Shown: positions 19,503-28,965 of the stretch, one piece after another
Layout of the letters: every line of letters starts with the position of its first letter
How positions within the stretch are numbered: position 1 is the stretch's first letter
NCBI GenBank assembly: GCA_944327365.1
Contig: CALVHI010000008.1
Coordinates: 1 to 37,591, forward strand
Length of the DNA stretch: 37,591 nt
Source of the DNA: an uncultured Bacilli bacterium
GTDB lineage: Bacteria; Bacillota_I; Bacilli_A; RF39; UBA660
Reading direction: 5' to 3'
Notes under the pieces: model-generated
The model's database searches: none
Told to the model about the DNA's origin: nothing
Seen by the model: the letters and a program-made list of their open reading frames with translations, nothing else
Program-made: the position numbers and the translations under genes

Positions 19503-20834
19503 TAGCGCTTTTGAAACTTTATTCGGAGGTTAGGTGCTGCCGGTGGTGGAAAGTCATACGGACAGTTAGTAGATGCATTACTATATGCATTAAAGTATTC
19601 TAAAAGTAAACAAATTATATTTCGAAGTACTTTTGCGGATTTAGAGAAATCGCTAATACGTGTTAGTTTAGAAATATATCCATTATCAATAGCAGACTAT
19701 AACAGTTCTAAGCACACATGGAAGTTTCAAAACGGAAGTATTATAGATTTTGGATATATTCAATACGAGAAAGACGTATATCAATATCAATCTGCTGAAT
19801 ATGATGTAATTCGGTTTGACGAATTAACACATTTTACTGAATTTATGTATGCTTACATGATTTCAAGATGTCGTGGCGCTAATCCTTATCCAAAAAGAAT
19901 AAAGAGCTCTACCAACCCAGGTGGTGTAGGGCATGTGTGGGTAAAAGAAAGATTTATCGATATAGGAGAGCCTAATACAGTGCATACATGTAAATTAGAA
20001 ACAGGCCAAGAGGTAACGAGAATATTTATTCCTAGCCTGGTTACGGATAACAAATTCATGTTAGATTATGACCCGGATTACATAAAGCGATTAGATGCCT
20101 TACCAGAAAAAGAACGTAAAGCACTAAAATATGGTGATTGGGATATATATGACGGGATGTTCTTTCCTGAATTTAAGAGAAGAATACATGTAATAGAGCC
20201 ATTTCAAATTCCGGATACCTGGAATCGATATATTGCTATGGACTACGGACTAGATATGTTCGCAGTCCTTTTTATTGCGGTAGATACAAAAGGAAAGGCT
20301 TACGTTTATAATGAGATACATAAGTCGAATCTGATTGTAAGTGAAGCAAGACAAACATTAAAGAGTATCATGAGGCAATATAAATACAAGTTTATATATG
20401 CTCCACCAGATTTATGGAATCGGAATCGCGACACTGGAAAGAGTACTGCGGAGCTGTTCTTAAAAGGTGGTATTCATTTAACTAAAGCTAGCAATAATCG
20501 AATAGCGGGTTGGCTTAATGTAAAAGAATGGCTTAAAGTTAAAAAGGTAAGACATGAACAAACAGGAGAACTATACGAAGATAGCGATTTAAAGATATTT
20601 AGTAATTGTATCAATCTTATTAAATATTTGCCACAGCTACAACACGATGAAAAAGATCCTAATGATGTAACAACAGAACCACACGAGCCAACACATATTA
20701 CTGACGCGTTGAGATATTTTTGTGTAAGCAGAGTGGCACCAAGTAAGGAAATAGTAAATAAAGAAAAAACATTTAATTTTGATTTTGAAAGACCAGTTCA
20801 GAAAGACTGGGGAGAGGAGATAGTGATTATATGA
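19459..20834 (+). pseudogene. terL: Terminase large subunit, frameshifted at Walker A
   Basis: The gene starts at 19459 (GGTGG upstream) with KLSITKKQEQFINSSAFETLFGG and stops at TAG 19531. Five bases later the expected continuation, AAGGGKSYGQLVDALLY, is open from 19536 to 20834 in another frame. In relatives these join as LFGGAAGGGKS, so five extra bases (TAGGT, or a shifted equivalent) lie in the Walker A coding sequence. Downstream parts are intact: Walker B YDVIRFDELTHFTE, coupling motif STNPGG, nuclease-domain AMDYGLDMFAVLF and HITDALRYF. No good start exists in the second frame before 19845, so a full protein would need a -1 shift. TerL packages DNA; this prophage may therefore be defective. 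Confidence 0.8.
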
Positions 20835-21004
20835 AAAAGAAAATATATAGAGAAAGATATTATTATGGAGAGAAACAAGTTATTCCAAATGTAGCAGAAA
20901 CTATTAAGGTTGATACGAATATAGAAATTTCTGGTGCTGAACAAGTTAAGATAAAAAGTGTAAAAAAAACTAAAGATTATAGAAAAAAGAAGAGTGATAA
21001 ATAA
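20831..21004 (+). CDS. Basic small protein (57 aa) between terL and portal
   Basis: A 57-residue frame begins in an overlap with the terL stop (ATGA), with GGGGAGAGGAG just upstream, and ends at a TAATG junction with the next gene. It starts KKKIYRERYYYGEKQVIPNV and ends in a run of Lys. I do not recognise the family. Tight coupling on both sides argues that it is translated. Confidence 0.55.
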   Translation: MKKKIYRERYYYGEKQVIPNVAETIKVDTNIEISGAEQVKIKSVKKTKDYRKKKSDK

Positions 21005-21258
21005 TGATTGAAGTTATTGTGCTGTGTGCTGTGTTTGGTACTTTTGTTTTGATAGCATACAGTTTAGGTCTCAAAAATGGTCAAAAACTAAGAGATAACG
21101 AGAAAATAGAGTTGCCAAAATTTAAAGAGCCAATAAAAGAAATAATTAGAAGCACTAAGAAACATGATGATTTAGGATTAACTAAAGAAGAGCAAATAAG
21201 TTGGGATAATATCAATAATTATAATGGTTCATCAGAAAGTCAAAAACCGATTAATTAA
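21004..21258 (+). CDS. Single-helix membrane protein (84 aa) upstream of portal
   Basis: An N-terminal membrane helix (residues 3-22, EVIVLCAVFGTFVLIAYSLG) is followed by a charged soluble tail. Small membrane proteins are often found next to portal genes; their role is unknown to me. Its start overlaps the preceding stop by one base. Confidence 0.6.
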   Translation: MIEVIVLCAVFGTFVLIAYSLGLKNGQKLRDNEKIELPKFKEPIKEIIRSTKKHDDLGLTKEEQISWDNINNYNGSSESQKPIN

Positions 21259-21272
21259 AGTGAGGTGGAAAA

Positions 21273-22988
21273 GTGGATATAACTGATTTAAAAGAATTAG
21301 CGGAAACAGATATATGGCATTTATATGAAAAACATGCAATGTTTATGCGAAATAAAGGCTATTATACTAGTACAGACCAAAATTTTAAATTTTTTAACGG
21401 AAATCAATGGGAAAATGCAATTGTAAATAAAAATACTGAGCTTATTTCTATAAATTATATAAAACCAATTGTTAAATATAAAGTTGGTGTTGTTACGAGT
21501 ACGAATTATGCTGTTATATATAGTTCTGATAATTATGAATCTCAAGAATTTAGAGATGTAACCAAACGTGCTAGTGAGTTATTAACTAAAAAAATAGCTA
21601 AAATATTCGAAATAAATAAAATGGACTATCGAATCAAAAAAGCAGTTAGAAAAGCTGCAATCAATGGGGAGATAGTAGCTTATTGGTTTTGGGATACAAA
21701 AGATAATATTCCTAAAATGGAGTTAAAATCCAAAGTTGATGTTATGTATGGTAATGAGAATGATGATGATATACAAAGTCAACCATACATTTTAATTAAG
21801 AGACGTTCTAGTGTAATTAACGCAAGAGAATATGCGAAGAGCAAAGGATTAAGCGACGAAGAAATATTAAATATTCATGGAGATAATTTTACTCAAGATG
21901 AATCTGGGGAATCTGCAAAAGATGAAGTGGATGATATGACCACTATCATAACTTTTCTTTACAAGAAAGAAGGAACAGTGTATTTTTCTGAGTCAGTTAA
22001 ATACGTTACAATCACAAAAGACCAAGATACAGGGTTATCTTATTATCCAGTAGCCCATTTGAACTGGGAAGATTGTGAAGGAAATGCTAGAGGTGTTGGC
22101 GAAGTAGAACAACATATTACTAATCAAATTGAAGTAAACAAGACCGCAACTAGAAGAGCTTTTATTGCTAAAAATATTGCATATCCTTATAAAGTTGTTA
22201 ATGAAGATATGATTCAAAATCCCGAAGCATTGAACAAGGTTGGTGCAACTATTCGAATTAAAGATGGAAGTGCTGGAGATATAAGCAATTACTTTAGAAT
22301 TACTAATCCTGGAAGTATAAGTCCAGATATAGCTAATCTACAAAATGAACTTATAACAGTATCAAGAGAACTTGCTGGGGCTGGAGATATGGCAACTGGT
22401 CAAATAAAGCCAGATGAAGCAAGCGGTAAAGCAATACTGGCGGTTCAAAGAGCTTCAGAACAACCGCTTAACGAACAAAGTGCAAATGTACTCCAATTTA
22501 TAGAAGATATTGGGTTGATTATATTTGACATGTTAAAAACTTATTCAGAAAATCTAATTGTTTTAAATGAAAAAATTGATGCAGCGACAGGAGAAGTAAC
22601 CGAAGAATTGATAACAATTCCACAGCAAATTTTAGAATCATTAAAGTTAAATATTAAAATTGATGTAACTCCAAAAAGTGCTTTTGACAGATATGCACAA
22701 GAAGCATCAATTGAAAATTTAACGCAATCTCAATTGTTTTTGCCTCAAAATCAACAAATGCTTGAAGATTATGTTAGTTTACTTGATGATGACTCTACAA
22801 TGCCAAAAAATAAGCTATTAGAGTTAATTAAGAGGAGAAAAGAACGTTCACGTGCAATAGAACAAATGGAATTACAAGCACAGCAATTAAAATCCAAGAT
22901 GCAACAAGATATAGCTAATCAAATGGATATTGAAGCTATATCACAAATGGGAAATCAAATGATGAATCAAGCAACGCAAAATATGTAG
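21273..22988 (+). CDS. Portal protein
   Basis: The 571-residue protein forms the dodecameric ring through which DNA enters and leaves the capsid. It begins with GTG after GTGAGGTGG. Landmarks are the N-terminal FKFFNGNQWE, the central INGEIVAYWFWD and GNARGVGEVEQHITNQIEVNKTATRRAF (the connector/wing portion), RELAGAGDMATGQIKPDEASGKAILAVQRASEQPL, and a Gln/Met-rich C-terminal tail. Position after terL and ahead of scaffold and capsid fits. A terminator overlaps its stop codon, so downstream genes may need read-through or another promoter. Confidence 0.85.
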   Translation: MDITDLKELAETDIWHLYEKHAMFMRNKGYYTSTDQNFKFFNGNQWENAIVNKNTELISINYIKPIVKYKVGVVTSTNYAVIYSSDNYESQEFRDVTKRASELLTKKIAKIFEINKMDYRIKKAVRKAAINGEIVAYWFWDTKDNIPKMELKSKVDVMYGNENDDDIQSQPYILIKRRSSVINAREYAKSKGLSDEEILNIHGDNFTQDESGESAKDEVDDMTTIITFLYKKEGTVYFSESVKYVTITKDQDTGLSYYPVAHLNWEDCEGNARGVGEVEQHITNQIEVNKTATRRAFIAKNIAYPYKVVNEDMIQNPEALNKVGATIRIKDGSAGDISNYFRITNPGSISPDIANLQNELITVSRELAGAGDMATGQIKPDEASGKAILAVQRASEQPLNEQSANVLQFIEDIGLIIFDMLKTYSENLIVLNEKIDAATGEVTEELITIPQQILESLKLNIKIDVTPKSAFDRYAQEASIENLTQSQLFLPQNQQMLEDYVSLLDDDSTMPKNKLLELIKRRKERSRAIEQMELQAQQLKSKMQQDIANQMDIEAISQMGNQMMNQATQNM

Positions 22989-22998
22989 TTGCTTTTTT
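22969..22998 (+). terminator. Hairpin terminator at the end of the portal gene
   Basis: AAGCAAC (22969-22975) pairs with GTTGCTT (22988-22994), followed by a T run to 22998. It overlaps the portal stop codon and may reduce transcription into the scaffold and capsid genes. Confidence 0.55.
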
Positions 22999-23066
22999 CT
23001 TGTCTAACATATCGACGTAAAATGTATGGAATTTATAGTCGACGGACTTAAAGCGGGAGGAATTAA

Positions 23067-23930
23067 ATGGAAAATGAAGAAATGTTAGAACAAACTAACG
23101 AAACTGAAAACGTAGAAACTCAAACTACAGAAAATTTTGAGGACAAAGGTATAGAGCTAACTGATACCGCTGATACAGAAGAACAAGAAACTGCAAAAGA
23201 AAAAGAAGAAGTTAAGCAAACACTTAGAGAACTTTTAAAAAATAATCCTGATTATCAAGAAGAATTTAATTCATTAGTTAAAACTCGTCTTGATAGAAAA
23301 GATAGAGAGTTTGAAAGAGAGTTATCTAAATATAAAGACACTGAAAATGTATTAAAAAGTACACTAGGTGCAAATGACATTACAGAGGCTAACAAAAAGC
23401 TGCGAGAATATTACGAAAACGAAGGTATTAAGTTACCAGATGTTTATAAGCCTGGACTAAGTTCTAGAGAAAATGAAATACTCGGAAAAGCAGATGCACA
23501 AGACTTTATTAACGAGGGATATGATTCAATGCTTAATGAAGCTAATAGGTTAGCTGCTAAGGAGTATAAAAACTTAAATGAAAGGGAACGTTTTACATTT
23601 AACGTATTAGCCCAAGCATTAAATGAGGAAAATGAGAAACGTGAACTTTTAAAAATAGGTGCAAAAGAAGAAATCTTAAAAGATAAGAAATTTATTGATT
23701 TTAAAAACAAGTTTAATTCTAAAACACCTATTGGGGATATTTATAATCTTTATTTAATGCAAGATAAGAAAAAACCAGTTCTTATGGGGAGCATGAAAGA
23801 TACTACCGCTCAAAAGGAAATTAAAGATTATTATTCTCCAGATGATGTAAAAAAGCTAACTGATGAAGAATGGGCTAAACCAGGAGTGTTTGAGAAAGCT
23901 TTAGCATCAATGTCAAAATGGAAAAATTAA
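23067..23930 (+). CDS. Capsid scaffold protein
   Basis: The 287-residue protein is very acidic at the N-terminus (residues 1-50, many Glu and Thr). It then has long helices (LRELLKNNPDYQEEFNSLVKTRLDRKD) and a short basic end, ASMSKWKN. That layout, with position between portal and major capsid, is typical of scaffolds, which form the inner core of the procapsid and then leave. GGGAGGAATT precedes the ATG. Confidence 0.75.
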   Translation: MENEEMLEQTNETENVETQTTENFEDKGIELTDTADTEEQETAKEKEEVKQTLRELLKNNPDYQEEFNSLVKTRLDRKDREFERELSKYKDTENVLKSTLGANDITEANKKLREYYENEGIKLPDVYKPGLSSRENEILGKADAQDFINEGYDSMLNEANRLAAKEYKNLNERERFTFNVLAQALNEENEKRELLKIGAKEEILKDKKFIDFKNKFNSKTPIGDIYNLYLMQDKKKPVLMGSMKDTTAQKEIKDYYSPDDVKKLTDEEWAKPGVFEKALASMSKWKN

Positions 23931-23952
23931 AAAAAGAAGGGAATGATATTAA

Positions 23953-24918
23953 ATGAATGATGCACTTCAAACAATATGGCATCAAGGGTACGAACGTGCC
24001 TTAAGAACGATTACTTCGTTAAGAAATCACTGTGATTTTAAATACGAACGTGACACTAAAAATGCTAGGAAGGTTATAATTTTAAATGCTGATAGACCAA
24101 CCGTAAGAAAATATACACCAGGAGAATCAATTAAAAGAGATGCTGCTAGTGTAACTAAACAAGAATTTGAACTAGACCAAATGTATTATTTCAATGTTGG
24201 AATTGACCATGTGTATAAGGCTCAAAGTGTTCCTGGAGCACTAGAAGCCATTTGTGAGGAAGGAGCAATCGCATTAACAGAAGAAGGCGATAAATATGTT
24301 GCTAAAATGGTTAATGATGGTGTAGATGCAGGTAGTGTTGAAGTTATTGATGCAACTTCAGTAACCAAAACTACTGCTATTGAAAAGGTTGAAGATGGTT
24401 TTGCTAAACTTTATAGAAACAACGTTAAGCAAAAAACTGAACTATATCTTGAAACTGACCCTGGTTTCTTCACTAAAATTCGCCAAAATTTAACTGAATT
24501 ATATACTAACAATGTTGAAATGGCTAAGAAAGGATTTTTAGGCAAATATGGAAATGCTTTAATTTCTATTGAAAACTTATTACCTAAATTAAATCCAACT
24601 TATGCTTTAACGGAAGATACTGATATAGTTGAAGGTAAGACATATTATACACAAAGTGGTTCAGCTGGAAGCTATACTTATTCAGAAGTAGCAACTCCAA
24701 GTAAAGAATCTATTTCAACTTACTATGAAATAACTGGTTATGGTCAAGTTTTAAATTTCTTAAGAACCGGAAAGGCAGTTGCGTTTGCGGAGCAAATTGA
24801 AAAAGTAGTAAATTACGAAGTTCAAGATGGCTTTGAAACTGCTCAAAAAGGTTTATATGTTTATGGTGGTTTATTAGTTAGACCTAAAGAAATCATTTGT
24901 CTAAAGACTAGCATTTAA
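23953..24918 (+). CDS. Major capsid protein with an inserted YYT-type domain
   Basis: The 321 residues show an N-terminal helix (TIWHQGYERALRTITSLRN), AITEEGD-like capsid segments (EEGAIALTEEGDKYVAKMVNDG) and a conserved end (VEMAKKGFLG, then GLYVYGGLLVRPKEIICLKT), as in HK97-fold capsid proteins of podovirus-like phages. Residues of about 213-263 hold an insert, YALTEDTDIVEGKTYYT to STYYEITG. This small beta module recurs in phage structural proteins and is likely displayed on the shell. It lies between scaffold and connectors. A strong terminator follows the gene. Confidence 0.8.
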   Translation: MNDALQTIWHQGYERALRTITSLRNHCDFKYERDTKNARKVIILNADRPTVRKYTPGESIKRDAASVTKQEFELDQMYYFNVGIDHVYKAQSVPGALEAICEEGAIALTEEGDKYVAKMVNDGVDAGSVEVIDATSVTKTTAIEKVEDGFAKLYRNNVKQKTELYLETDPGFFTKIRQNLTELYTNNVEMAKKGFLGKYGNALISIENLLPKLNPTYALTEDTDIVEGKTYYTQSGSAGSYTYSEVATPSKESISTYYEITGYGQVLNFLRTGKAVAFAEQIEKVVNYEVQDGFETAQKGLYVYGGLLVRPKEIICLKTSI

Positions 24919-24922
24919 TTAT

Positions 24923-24943
24923 AGGAGCTTTTGCTCCTTTTTA
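24923..24943 (+). terminator. Strong terminator after the capsid gene
   Basis: AGGAGC-TTTT-GCTCCT with a T-rich tail, five bases after the stop codon. A second nested dyad (CGTGT/ACACG around TGTTAG/CTAACA) follows before the next gene. Confidence 0.75.
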
Positions 24944-25003
24944 TCGTGTTGATAGTTTTATGTTAGTGCAATTCTAACAAACACGACCAGAAAGGAAAAG
25001 AAT

Positions 25004-25390
25004 ATGAAAAAAATAGAATATTATACGTTAAAACCAAGTTTAAAACAATATTTTGGCAGAAAGGTTAATAAAGCATTAAAGTTTGATGAGTGGACGGAAG
25101 ATAAAAAAGTTCATCAAATTATGGAACAGGGAATTTTAACAACTTTTATCAAAGAAACAAGAAAAATAAAACTGCTAGCTGATGGAAGAGAAATGGAAGT
25201 AGAAAGTACAGAGGAAAGCAAAATAGTTCAAAAAATCCCAACTGGGGTAATTTTGATATGGGATGAATATCAAGGATATATTATTCCTCAATATCAAATG
25301 GCTACGTTAGAGGAAATTGAAGAAGATTTAATCGCTCTTAAAAATGCGTATAATGAGGTAAATAATGACTGCAAAAGAAATGAAAATTAA
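25004..25390 (+). CDS. Structural-region protein (128 aa), unassigned
   Basis: I do not recognise this protein. It is soluble, beginning KKIEYYTLKPSLKQYFGRKVNKALKFDEW, with a beta-rich middle (PTGVILIWDEYQGYIIPQYQMATLEE) and a C-terminal helix. Between capsid and connector genes it may be a head-completion or decoration factor. AAAGGAAAAG precedes the ATG, and it overlaps the next gene by 26 bases. Confidence 0.6.
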   Translation: MKKIEYYTLKPSLKQYFGRKVNKALKFDEWTEDKKVHQIMEQGILTTFIKETRKIKLLADGREMEVESTEESKIVQKIPTGVILIWDEYQGYIIPQYQMATLEEIEEDLIALKNAYNEVNNDCKRNEN

Positions 25391-25952
25391 AACGTTTTCC
25401 CTAATTGAGGAATACTACCCCGAACATAAAGAATTAGCAGACGACCAAGATGTAAAATATAAAATTAATGGTGTTATTAATTCAATAATGCTTGATTTAA
25501 TGAAATATCGCAAAGTACCTGCTAAATACTCTTTTGAAATAACAAAGGATAAAAACGTTCTTAAATTAAGCTCTATACCAGATTTTTATCAATTAGATAC
25601 TATTAAAGATATAGAATATATAATCATGGGTAATTTAGAAATTATATTTAATACAGAAGATATAGAATTTTCTAAAACCGTAGAAATCTACTATTATAAA
25701 TATCCAAAAACTATGCAATTAACGTTTAAAAGTGAAGATGAAAGTGCTTCATATGATGAAGAATTCGAGTTCGAACAAGAACTAGACATTTTAGAGATAA
25801 TGCCATATGGTATTGCTGCTGATTTATTAAAAATGGATATGATTAGTAATTATGGTCGCTATTTTGATGAAAAATATAGAGAATTAAAACAAACAATTGA
25901 TTCTAGAAAAACAAAAGGAACAGCGATAATTGTAGGTGGGGTTGATATTTAA
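25365..25952 (+). CDS. Head-tail connector/adaptor-like protein
   Basis: The 195-residue protein starts with a helical segment (KIKTFSLIEEYYPEHKEL, then KINGVINSIMLDLMKYR), continues with beta strands (VEIYYYKYPKTMQLTF) and ends in helices (IMPYGIAADLLKMDMISNYGRYFDEKYRELK). This helix-beta-helix build and place between capsid and tail hub match adaptor proteins that seat below the portal (gp6/gp4-type). The family is inferred from layout, not from a signature. Confidence 0.6.
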   Translation: MTAKEMKIKTFSLIEEYYPEHKELADDQDVKYKINGVINSIMLDLMKYRKVPAKYSFEITKDKNVLKLSSIPDFYQLDTIKDIEYIIMGNLEIIFNTEDIEFSKTVEIYYYKYPKTMQLTFKSEDESASYDEEFEFEQELDILEIMPYGIAADLLKMDMISNYGRYFDEKYRELKQTIDSRKTKGTAIIVGGVDI

Positions 25953-27703
25953 TGGCATTAACAGATTTAATTACAAGGAAATATAGCAATTTTAGAGGAG
26001 TAGATTTCACAAACAACAATGTAAACTATTATAGAAGTCCTGATACTTTAAACATGTGGAAGAATTATGCTGATGGCTCGATAGAAACAAGACCAGGTAT
26101 GAAATTACTAGATACGTTTAGTAATAGAATATATGGTCTATTTTTTTTGAATAAAGACGACGTATTACATGTTTTAGTTCACGCTGGTACAAAACTACTA
26201 AAGTGGACGAATTATCCTAATACACCTGCAGAAACAACGGAATTATATACAGGTATGAATGTCAGAGAAAGTAATAGTTTTGTATTTGATGAGACATTAT
26301 TTATCAAAGATGGCATTAATTACTTGGAATATGACGGTACAAATGTTAAACAAGTTGAAGGAACAATACCGATCACTTCGTATTGGAAGAATCCTGATGG
26401 CTCTACTAGTATTGATAGTGATACGGACACTGATTTAGTGTATCAAGCAGTAAATTGCTTGACCAATCTTCGCAAAAATCAATTTATTGCGGATGGAGAA
26501 AGCAAAAGCTATCAGTTAGATGCTACTGATTTAGATATGGCAAGCACATATTTAATGACTGCGACAGTAAATGGTGTAAATAAAACAGAAAATATTGATT
26601 TTAGTGTAGATAGAACGAAAGGGATAGTAACATTTAATGAAGCTCCAGCCGAAGGTGTGGAAGTAATGATTACTTACTCAAAAACAGGAAATGGTTATAG
26701 AGAAAGAATACTTAATTGTACATTAATGTGTGAGTTTGATAATCGTTTCTTTTTTGCCGGCAATCCTAATTATCCAAACGCAGTATTTCATTGCGAATTA
26801 AATGATCCTAGATACATTAGAGATACAGCGTATTATGAATGTGGTATAGATGATGCATTAATTAAAGCAATTATACCTGGAAATGGTGTATTATGGGTAT
26901 TAAAAGAGATTAATCAAAATTCAAGTAGTGTTTATTACATGACGCCAACTTTAGATAGCACATATGATAAGATTTATCCTAGTCAAAATGGCTCTATTTC
27001 GCTCGGTTGTGTGTCAACTGGTATAAACTTTAACGACGATATTGTTTTCTTCTCTAATCGAGGATTAGAGGGCATTTCTAGTAGCTCTATGTATAGTGAA
27101 CAAATACTTCAACATCGTTCTAGTTTAGTTGACGGAAGAATGATTTTTGAAAGCAATTATAAAAATGCAAAACTAGCAGAATACAAAGGATATTTACTAT
27201 GTTTGATAGGTTCACATGTCTATTTAGCTGACAGTAGACAAAAGTTTCAAAATAGTACAAACGACATTGAATATGAGTGGTATTATTGGGAATTTCACAA
27301 CAATATTACTTTTATTAAAGAATATCGCGGTAATTTGTACTTAGGAAATGCAACAGGAAGTTTATTTGCGCTAGATGGCACAAGTGATAATGGTATGGAT
27401 GTAGAAAGCTATTGGACTACTTATAAAGATGATTTTGGATATCCTAGTTATACCAAAACTACAAACAAACGAGGTAATGTAGTAAAACTTAAAGTAATGA
27501 ATAATGATAATATCAAAGTGGATACGATAGTAGATGGCGTTTTAAAAGAAAAAACAACATTTAGTGATGCTAAAGGCTATGCTTCATATCGAATCAAAGA
27601 TAAAAAGTTTAAAGATATACAATTAAAATTTAGTTCGAATAAACCATTCGGACTTTTTTCGTGTACGATGCAAGGCTTTGTAGCAGGTTATATAAAAAGG
27701 TAG
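25952..27703 (+). CDS. P22 gp10-like packaged-DNA stabilization/tail hub protein
   Basis: The 583-residue protein opens with KYSNFRGVDFTNNNVNYYRSPDTLNMWKN and ADGSIETRPGMKLL, the start typical of P22 gp10-like proteins. Many short beta repeats follow (YGLFFLNKDDVLHVLVHAGTKLLKW, and later YKGYLLCLIGSHVYLAD) that suggest a beta-propeller. In P22, gp10 plugs the portal after packaging and builds the short tail. This is the best evidence that the particle is podovirus-like. The gene overlaps its predecessor by one base. Confidence 0.8.
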   Translation: MALTDLITRKYSNFRGVDFTNNNVNYYRSPDTLNMWKNYADGSIETRPGMKLLDTFSNRIYGLFFLNKDDVLHVLVHAGTKLLKWTNYPNTPAETTELYTGMNVRESNSFVFDETLFIKDGINYLEYDGTNVKQVEGTIPITSYWKNPDGSTSIDSDTDTDLVYQAVNCLTNLRKNQFIADGESKSYQLDATDLDMASTYLMTATVNGVNKTENIDFSVDRTKGIVTFNEAPAEGVEVMITYSKTGNGYRERILNCTLMCEFDNRFFFAGNPNYPNAVFHCELNDPRYIRDTAYYECGIDDALIKAIIPGNGVLWVLKEINQNSSSVYYMTPTLDSTYDKIYPSQNGSISLGCVSTGINFNDDIVFFSNRGLEGISSSSMYSEQILQHRSSLVDGRMIFESNYKNAKLAEYKGYLLCLIGSHVYLADSRQKFQNSTNDIEYEWYYWEFHNNITFIKEYRGNLYLGNATGSLFALDGTSDNGMDVESYWTTYKDDFGYPSYTKTTNKRGNVVKLKVMNNDNIKVDTIVDGVLKEKTTFSDAKGYASYRIKDKKFKDIQLKFSSNKPFGLFSCTMQGFVAGYIKR

Positions 27704-27715
27704 GTGGAATAAAAG

Positions 27716-28945
27716 ATGGAAGATGAAAGATTATCAGTTATTAATCAGCAAAAGCAAGAAGCCATCAATCAAAGCAACAATATGTATGAAGGATTACTTA
27801 CTGATAACGAAAATATATATAATCAACAATTAGATTATGCAAATCAATATGAACAAACTCAAAATGAAGCATTAGATAAACAATTAGCTTTTCAACAAGA
27901 ACAAATCGAAAAGCAAAAACAAGAAGCACAGCAAATAAAAGAAACAGAAGCTAAAAAAGCTAAGAACGATTATACATCATTTGTTAATCCTTATGGCTAT
28001 CAAGCAGAGCGAATGGCTAGTCAAGGGTTAGCAAACAGCGGTGTTTCTGAAACAGCTAAATTAGGTAGTTGGAATACATATCAAAATAGGCTAGCTACAG
28101 CTAATAAAGCAATGCAAGATGCCTTTACCGAATACGATAACGCAATAAATGAAGCAAGGCTTAATAATGACGTTCAAAAAGCTCAAAATGCTTTAAACAA
28201 ATTACAAATGCAACTTGAATACGCTCAAAATTATTATTCTAACAAATCTACTATATCTCAAAATCAATTAAGCAATAATCAAGCATTAGATAGTGATTAT
28301 TATAATAGATATCAAACAGAATATAATAACATCCAGGCAGAGAAAGAAAGAGAAGAAGCTATTAGACAATTCAATGAACAATTAGCACTTCAACAACAAC
28401 AATTTGAATATCAAAAGACTCAAGATGCACTTGCACAAGAAAATTGGGAAAAAGAATATGCTTTAGCACAACAACAAGCGCGAGCTAGTTATGGTGGATA
28501 TGGATCATTAACAGATAGTAGCTCTTCAAGTAATTCGGAAGAATTGTCTGGAACAAAAGCTGACAATGGGCGAAATATTGTAGAAAACCCATATACAGGT
28601 ACTATAAATCCAGATACAAAATATGGAGTTTTTGAATGGAAAGACGGAAGCGGTTATCAACCAAATAATATAAATGGTAATAAATTATCTAAATCTGGAA
28701 AAACAGTAAGTGAAATGTTAGGCACAACCGGAAATACTGGCTCAACTGGAATAAACATAGATAAACAAAATGTATGGACTACCGGGGGAAAATATTATGT
28801 ATGGGATGGTAGCCAAGATAAATATATAGATATTACAAGTGAAATTCCGAGCAAAAGTGAAGATGAATATACTAAAACAGATTTGTATTTAGACACGGTT
28901 GAAAGGCAATTAACGAGCAGATTTCCATTTTCTTTGTTTAAATAA
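27716..28945 (+). CDS. Q-rich coiled-coil virion (ejection-type) protein
   Basis: The 409 residues are dominated by Gln/Asn/Glu-rich coiled coil: residues 1-90, 130-190 and 205-255 (FNEQLALQQQQFEYQKTQD). A loop with YGYQAERMASQGLANSGVSET and a Ser/Gly-rich C-terminal half carry GTINPDTKYGVFEWKDGSGY and YYVWDGSQDKYIDITSE. Position between the gp10-like protein and the giant polyvalent protein suggests an internal virion protein ejected with the DNA. Function unproven. Confidence 0.6.
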   Translation: MEDERLSVINQQKQEAINQSNNMYEGLLTDNENIYNQQLDYANQYEQTQNEALDKQLAFQQEQIEKQKQEAQQIKETEAKKAKNDYTSFVNPYGYQAERMASQGLANSGVSETAKLGSWNTYQNRLATANKAMQDAFTEYDNAINEARLNNDVQKAQNALNKLQMQLEYAQNYYSNKSTISQNQLSNNQALDSDYYNRYQTEYNNIQAEKEREEAIRQFNEQLALQQQQFEYQKTQDALAQENWEKEYALAQQQARASYGGYGSLTDSSSSSNSEELSGTKADNGRNIVENPYTGTINPDTKYGVFEWKDGSGYQPNNINGNKLSKSGKTVSEMLGTTGNTGSTGINIDKQNVWTTGGKYYVWDGSQDKYIDITSEIPSKSEDEYTKTDLYLDTVERQLTSRFPFSLFK

Positions 28946-28965
28946 AAAAGAGGGGAAGAGATAAA

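Noticed and set aside
19531-19533. TAG in terL as evidence for stop-codon reassignment
   Set aside because: Reading through TAG leaves the wrong frame; the downstream part continues in another frame, so a 5-bp insertion explains it better. TAG, TGA and TAA all end other genes normally.
22989-23066. Promoter for scaffold and capsid genes (TTTTCT-17-TAAAAT)
   Set aside because: Both hexamers are weak, and in such AT-rich DNA similar matches are frequent.
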